From Streptomyces alanosinicus (GTDB taxonomy: Bacteria; Actinomycetota; Actinomycetes; Streptomycetales; Streptomycetaceae), in contig NZ_BMVG01000037.1 of NCBI RefSeq assembly GCF_014650595.1, forward strand, positions 1 to 64,000: a DNA stretch of 64,000 nt, read 5' to 3'. The notes under the pieces were generated by a model, which saw only the letters and a list, made by a program, of their open reading frames with translations, made no database searches and was not told where the DNA came from. This document shows positions 60,400 to 64,000 of this stretch, piece by piece. Position 1 is the stretch's first letter, and every line of letters begins with the position of its first letter. The translations under genes and the position numbers were made by a program.

Positions 60400-61908
60400 G
60401 TGCCCGACCAGCACCAGGCGACCGCCGTCGTCAGCAATCCGATCATCCCCGGGTTCCACCCCGACCCCACGGTGTGCCGGGTCGGCGACGACTACTACCT
60501 CGCCTGCTCCAGCTTCGAGTACTTCCCGGGCGTGCCGGTCTTCCACAGCCGCGACCTGGTCAACTGGACGCAGATCGGCAACGTGCTGGACCGGCCCGAG
60601 CAACTGGTCCTGCCGCTGGACTCGCCGTCCTCCGCCGGGGTCTACGCGCCCACCCTCCGGCACCACGACGGAGTATTCCACCTCATCGTCACCAACGTCA
60701 GCGGCTACGGGAACCTGCTGGTCACCGCCACCGACCCGGCCGGCCCGTGGTCCGACCCCGTCCGGCTGCCGGACGTGCCCCGCATCGACCCGGACCTCGC
60801 CTGGGACGTGGACGGCACCTGCTGGTGCACCTGCGCTGGCGTTCAGCAGGTCCGGCTCGACTCGACCACCGGCAAGGTGACCGGCGAAACCAAGGACGTC
60901 TGGTCCGGCACCCCCGGCGCCCGTTACCCCGAGGCCCCGCACCTCTACCACGTCGGCGAGCACTGGTACCTGATGATCGCCGAGGGCGGCACCGAGCGTG
61001 CGCACGCCGTTTCCATCGCCCGTGGCACGTCCCCGAACGGGCCCTTCGAGCCGTGCCCGCACAATCCGATCCTCACCCACCGCGGCCGCGAGCACCCGGT
61101 GCAGAACACCGGCCACGCCGACCTCGTACAGGGTCCGGACGGCTCCTGGTGGCTGGTACTGCTCGGCGTCCGCCCGAACGGCGGCACCCCCGGCTGGCAT
61201 GTGCTCGGCCGTGAGACCTACCTCGCCCCGGTCATCTGGAACGAGGAGGGCTGGCCTGTGGTCGGCTCGCCCGACCTGGAGCTGGCCGTCCCGAACTGGC
61301 CGCTGCACCCGGCGCCCCCGGTGCCGGTGCGTGACGACTTCGACGACGAGCGGCTCGCCCCGCAGTGGGTCTCGCTGCGCGACCGCCCGGCCGAGCTGAT
61401 CACCACCGGCGAACGCCCCGGGTGGCTGAGCCTGCGGGCCCGGGGTGCGTCGCTCGACGACCGGGACGTGGTGTTCGTCGGCCGCCGCCAGCAACACCAC
61501 GCGTGTCGGGCCAGCGCCCTGGTCGACGCGACCGAGGGCGCCGGCGGCCTGGCGGTGCGATTGGATGAGCAGCACCACTACGAGGTGGAGGTCGCCGACG
61601 GCGAGGTGCGCGTGGTCGCCCGCCTGGGCTCGGTGCGCAGCGTGGTCGCGTCTCGCCCCTCGCCGGCCGGCCCGGTGGTGCTGCGGGTGGACGTCACGAC
61701 CCCGGCGCCGGACTACCCGGGCAGCGGCCCCGACCTCGTCACGCTCGGATTCGAGGAGCCGGACGGCACGGTCACCGCGCTGGCCGCACTGGACGGCCGC
61801 TACCTGTCCACCGAGGTGGCCGGCGGCTTCACCGGTCGCGTCATCGGCGTCTACGCCGCCACCGGAACCGTCCACGTCGACTGGTTCGACTACCAGCCGC
61901 TCACCTAG
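60400..61908 (+). CDS. GH43 glycosidase (beta-xylosidase/arabinofuranosidase type)
   Basis: A 502-aa enzyme cutting xylose or arabinose from oligosaccharides; no signal peptide, so cytoplasmic. The five-bladed propeller carries the general base Asp in IPGFHPDPTVCRVGDDYYL (about residue 22), the pKa modulator Asp in RIDPDLAWDVDG (about 130) and the acid Glu in ARYPEAPHLY (about 177). The C-terminal beta-sandwich (FVGRRQQHHACRASALVDAT; HHYEVEVADGEVRVVARLGS) is the GH43 XynB-like accessory domain. GTG at 60400 with GGAGAGG upstream. Same locus as the importer and the GH3/GH36 genes. Confidence 0.92.
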   Translation: MPDQHQATAVVSNPIIPGFHPDPTVCRVGDDYYLACSSFEYFPGVPVFHSRDLVNWTQIGNVLDRPEQLVLPLDSPSSAGVYAPTLRHHDGVFHLIVTNVSGYGNLLVTATDPAGPWSDPVRLPDVPRIDPDLAWDVDGTCWCTCAGVQQVRLDSTTGKVTGETKDVWSGTPGARYPEAPHLYHVGEHWYLMIAEGGTERAHAVSIARGTSPNGPFEPCPHNPILTHRGREHPVQNTGHADLVQGPDGSWWLVLLGVRPNGGTPGWHVLGRETYLAPVIWNEEGWPVVGSPDLELAVPNWPLHPAPPVPVRDDFDDERLAPQWVSLRDRPAELITTGERPGWLSLRARGASLDDRDVVFVGRRQQHHACRASALVDATEGAGGLAVRLDEQHHYEVEVADGEVRVVARLGSVRSVVASRPSPAGPVVLRVDVTTPAPDYPGSGPDLVTLGFEEPDGTVTALAALDGRYLSTEVAGGFTGRVIGVYAATGTVHVDWFDYQPLT

Positions 61909-62107
61909 GAGCCGTGATGAGCGCATTCGCCCTGGCCGGGGGCGGCCTGGAGCGTCACACACAGCACGAGGCGCCGCAGGCCGAGCAGGTGACCCGCCCC
62001 GGCGCCGCGGTCACCGGACGGGTCTCCGGACCGGCGCACCCCGTTCCCAGAACCTGTACACGGCGTCCGCCTGCACGAGGAATCCCGACAACCGAGAGGC
62101 ACCGACC
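61909..62107 (+). other. Spacer with a GLERHT-like gene scrap
   Basis: A frame from 61917 reads MSAFALAGGGLERHTQHEAP and ends near 62111 without protein-like continuation. GGLERHT resembles the start of the partial gene at the window end (ADGLERHTAEELLRI), so this may be a decayed copy of that gene's 5' end. Confidence 0.3.
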
Positions 62108-63862
62108 ATGACCGGAACACCTCGCCCGGCGAGAGCCGGCCGGCGGCTGCGGCCGCTGGTGGGCCTGCCCCTGGCACTGATCACCGCGGTCGGCGTGGCC
62201 GCCGTGCCCGCCGCCGCGCAGGCCGGCACCACCGCGGACACCACCGTGGCCGCGGACGCCACCACCAGCGCGCAGGCCGTGGTGGCGGCGATGCAGCCGA
62301 GCTGGAACCTGGGCAACACCCTGGACGCCTTCCCGACTGAGACGTCGTGGGGCCAGCCGCTGACCACCAAGGCGGTGTTCGACACCGTCCGGGCGGCCGG
62401 CTACCGCAGCGTGCGCATCCCGGTGACCTGGAGCAACGCCCAGGACACCAACGCGCCCTACACGATCGACCCGAAGTACATGGCGCGGGTCAGGCAGGTC
62501 GTGGACATGGCCCTCTCGGACGGCCTGTACGTGGTCCTGAACGTGCACCACGACTCGTGGCAGTGGATCAAGAACATCACCACCGCCGACCACGACGCGG
62601 TGCTCGCCCGGTTCGACTCGACCTGGCAGCAGATCGCGGCCGCGTTCAGGGACGAGCCGCGCAAGCTGCTGTTCGAGAGCGTCAACGAGCCGCAGTTCAC
62701 CGACGACGCCACCGAGGCGCAGAAGACCCAGGCGATGGACGAGCTGAACACCTCGTTCCACACGGTCGTCCGGCAGTCCGGCGGCCGGAACGCGACGCGC
62801 GTGCTGCTGCTGCCCGACCAGAACACCAGCCCAACCCCGCAGAAGATGGGCGAGCTGTACACGACGATCACCAAGCTGCACGACCCGAACCTCGGGGCGA
62901 CGGTGCACTACTACAGTTTCTGGCCGTTCTCCATGAACAACAGCGGCTACACCACCTACAACGAGACCGTCCAGAAGGACCTGGTCGACGACTTCACCGC
63001 GGCGCACGGCACCTTCGTGGCCAAGGGCATCCCGGTGTACCTGGGCGAGTACGGCCTGCTGAACTACCCGGACTACAACAAGGTCGACCAGATCGAGTAC
63101 GGCGAGGCGTGGAAGTACTTCGAGCAGGTGGGCTACGAGGCGCGGATCAACGGCATCACCACCGCGCTGTGGGACGCCGGCTCGTTCCTCAACCGCAACA
63201 CCCTCCAGTGGATCGACCCCGACCGGATGGCCCTGATCGAGAAGGGCTGGCACACCCGCTCCGGCACCGCGTCCACCGACCAGGTGTTCCTGCCGAAGTC
63301 CACGCCCGCCGCCGCGCAGACCGTCGCCCTCAACCTCAACGGCCTGTCGTTCCGTGGCCTGTGGCAGGGCGACACCCGGTTGCGCCGGGGCGTGGACTAC
63401 GCGGTGTCCGGCGACCAGCTCACGCTGACCCGCTCGCTGCTCACCCGCCTGGGCGGCGACCGGGCGTTCGGTGAGAACGCCACCTTTGAGGCGCGGTTCT
63501 CCCGGGGCGTGCCGTGGAAGTTCCACGTGATCACCAACGACCTGCCGGTGCAGTCCGACGCGACCGGCACGACCGGCTCGTTGACCATCCCCACCCAGTT
63601 CAACGGCGACGTGCTGGCCACCATGGAGTCCCGGTACGCCGATGGCAGCCCCGCCGGCCCCTACAACTGGACCCCGTACCAGGAGTTCAACCTCACGTAC
63701 ACGCCGGAGTACCCGAACGGCGCGATCCGGCTGACCGCCGACTACCTCAAGACCCTCACTGACGGCGCCACCGTGACCCTGAAGTTCGACTTCCGGAGCG
63801 GGGCTTCCGTCACGTACCACGTGACCAGGTCCGGCGACACGGTCACCGGCACCGTCTCCTGA
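62108..63862 (+). CDS. Secreted GH5 endo-glycanase with CBM_X2-like tail
   Basis: A 584-aa precursor. The signal peptide (LRPLVGLPLALITAVGVAAV) ends near AAAQAG. The GH5 barrel shows SWNLGNTLDAFP, RIPVTWSNAQDTNAP, VLNVHHDSWQW, acid/base Glu in LFESVNEPQF (about residue 193) and nucleophile Glu in VYLGEYGLLNYP (about 313). A CBM_X2-type Ig-like domain follows (LNGLSFRGLWQGDTRLRRGV; YAVSGDQLTLTRSLL), then a final beta-domain (YTPEYPNGAIRLTADYLKTL). Likely a cellulase/xyloglucanase-type enzyme feeding the locus with oligosaccharides. ATG at 62108; upstream frame extension lacks signal character. Confidence 0.9.
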   Translation: MTGTPRPARAGRRLRPLVGLPLALITAVGVAAVPAAAQAGTTADTTVAADATTSAQAVVAAMQPSWNLGNTLDAFPTETSWGQPLTTKAVFDTVRAAGYRSVRIPVTWSNAQDTNAPYTIDPKYMARVRQVVDMALSDGLYVVLNVHHDSWQWIKNITTADHDAVLARFDSTWQQIAAAFRDEPRKLLFESVNEPQFTDDATEAQKTQAMDELNTSFHTVVRQSGGRNATRVLLLPDQNTSPTPQKMGELYTTITKLHDPNLGATVHYYSFWPFSMNNSGYTTYNETVQKDLVDDFTAAHGTFVAKGIPVYLGEYGLLNYPDYNKVDQIEYGEAWKYFEQVGYEARINGITTALWDAGSFLNRNTLQWIDPDRMALIEKGWHTRSGTASTDQVFLPKSTPAAAQTVALNLNGLSFRGLWQGDTRLRRGVDYAVSGDQLTLTRSLLTRLGGDRAFGENATFEARFSRGVPWKFHVITNDLPVQSDATGTTGSLTIPTQFNGDVLATMESRYADGSPAGPYNWTPYQEFNLTYTPEYPNGAIRLTADYLKTLTDGATVTLKFDFRSGASVTYHVTRSGDTVTGTVS

Positions 63863-63879
63863 CCACCAGGCGACCGGCC

Positions 63880-63909
63880 CCGGCCCCGTGTGCTCCCACA
63901 CGGGGCCGG
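63880..63909 (+). terminator. Strong hairpin after the GH5 gene
   Basis: A perfect 13-bp inverted repeat (CCGGCCCCGTGTG / CACACGGGGCCGG) with a CTCC loop lies 17 bases past the stop codon. Confidence 0.75.
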
Positions 63910-63935
63910 GCGTCAGAAGAACAAGAGGAATCGCC

Positions 63936-64000
63936 TTGCCCTACAGCATCAGCGCGGATGGCCTGGAACGTCACACCGCCGAAGAGCTTCTTCGTATCGA
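63936..64000 (+). CDS. Start of a further gene, cut by the window edge
   Basis: A TTG start with AGAGGAA upstream opens a frame reading MPYSISADGLERHTAEELLRI before the sequence ends. Too short to assign. Position suggests another member of the polysaccharide locus. Confidence 0.4.
   Translation, partial: MPYSISADGLERHTAEELLRI

Noticed and set aside
1..64000. CRISPR arrays, rRNA or tRNA genes
   Set aside because: No regularly spaced repeats, cloverleaf-like segments with a GGTTCRA arm, or rRNA-like tracts were found while reading; in particular no tRNA marks either end of the large element.

Overview
The window looks like chromosomal DNA of a high-GC, Streptomyces-type actinomycete. Third codon positions are GC-rich, GTG and TTG starts are frequent, genes overlap by ATGA, GTGA or TGATG, and the families present are typical of that group: LacI-controlled CUT1 sugar importers, secreted CAZymes, terpene cyclases, P450s and Tpg-like proteins. 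I had no database access, so family names rest on motifs read from the translations.

Layout. (1) 1-3260 is a worn stretch: an unidentified two-gene unit flanked by TGTCAC repeats, a frameshifted Tpg-like HTH gene, an orphan C-terminal fragment, and a frameshifted piece of an M23-linked aminotransferase. (2) 3263-16740 is a hemicellulose/oligosaccharide locus: LacI regulator, GH3 enzyme, binding protein plus two permeases, a second (frameshifted) LacI gene, a GH31 scrap, a GH36 alpha-galactosidase, and the front of a secreted clan GH-A glycosidase with a ricin-type lectin tail. The same locus resumes at 60111 with the missing end of that lectin domain, followed by GH43, GH5 with a CBM_X2-like tail, and a gene cut by the window edge. 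(3) 16741-60110 (about 43.4 kb) interrupts the ricin domain and reads as a single inserted mobile element. Both ends carry GTTATG/CATAAC in inverted orientation and two copies of ATGTCTCA. Just inside the right end is a translationally coupled operon of three tyrosine recombinase-like proteins plus a small HTH/coiled-coil protein, resembling Tn554 tnpA-tnpB-tnpC with an extra large recombinase.

Element cargo. 19286-25634 is a diterpene-type set: P450, class II cyclase (DxDTT), class I synthase, second P450, methyltransferase. 26274-39841 is an unusual polyketide set: alpha/beta-hydrolase, a single KS-AT-DH-cMT-ER-KR-ACP synthase, an aldehyde dehydrogenase-P450 fusion, a stand-alone ACP, and a fatty acyl-AMP ligase. 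Then come a disrupted IS110 element, a three-gene unit with a DUF6895-like protein behind a 20-bp palindrome, another P450, a GGPP synthase remnant split by an 870-bp IS5-type element, a trypsin-like protease with an altered active-site motif, a pierisin/scabin-like secreted ADP-ribosyltransferase, an MpaB/DUF2236 oxygenase, and a secreted glycine-rich protein. Several IS fragments and frameshifts show the element has been accumulating damage.

How it fits together. The flanking locus would import and degrade arabinoxylan- or galactan-type oligosaccharides under LacI control, without its own ABC ATPase. The inserted element brings at least two biosynthetic gene sets and secreted effectors, and cost the host one lectin-tailed glycosidase. 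The main candidate for an undescribed system is this Tn554-like, multi-recombinase element carrying biosynthetic clusters.
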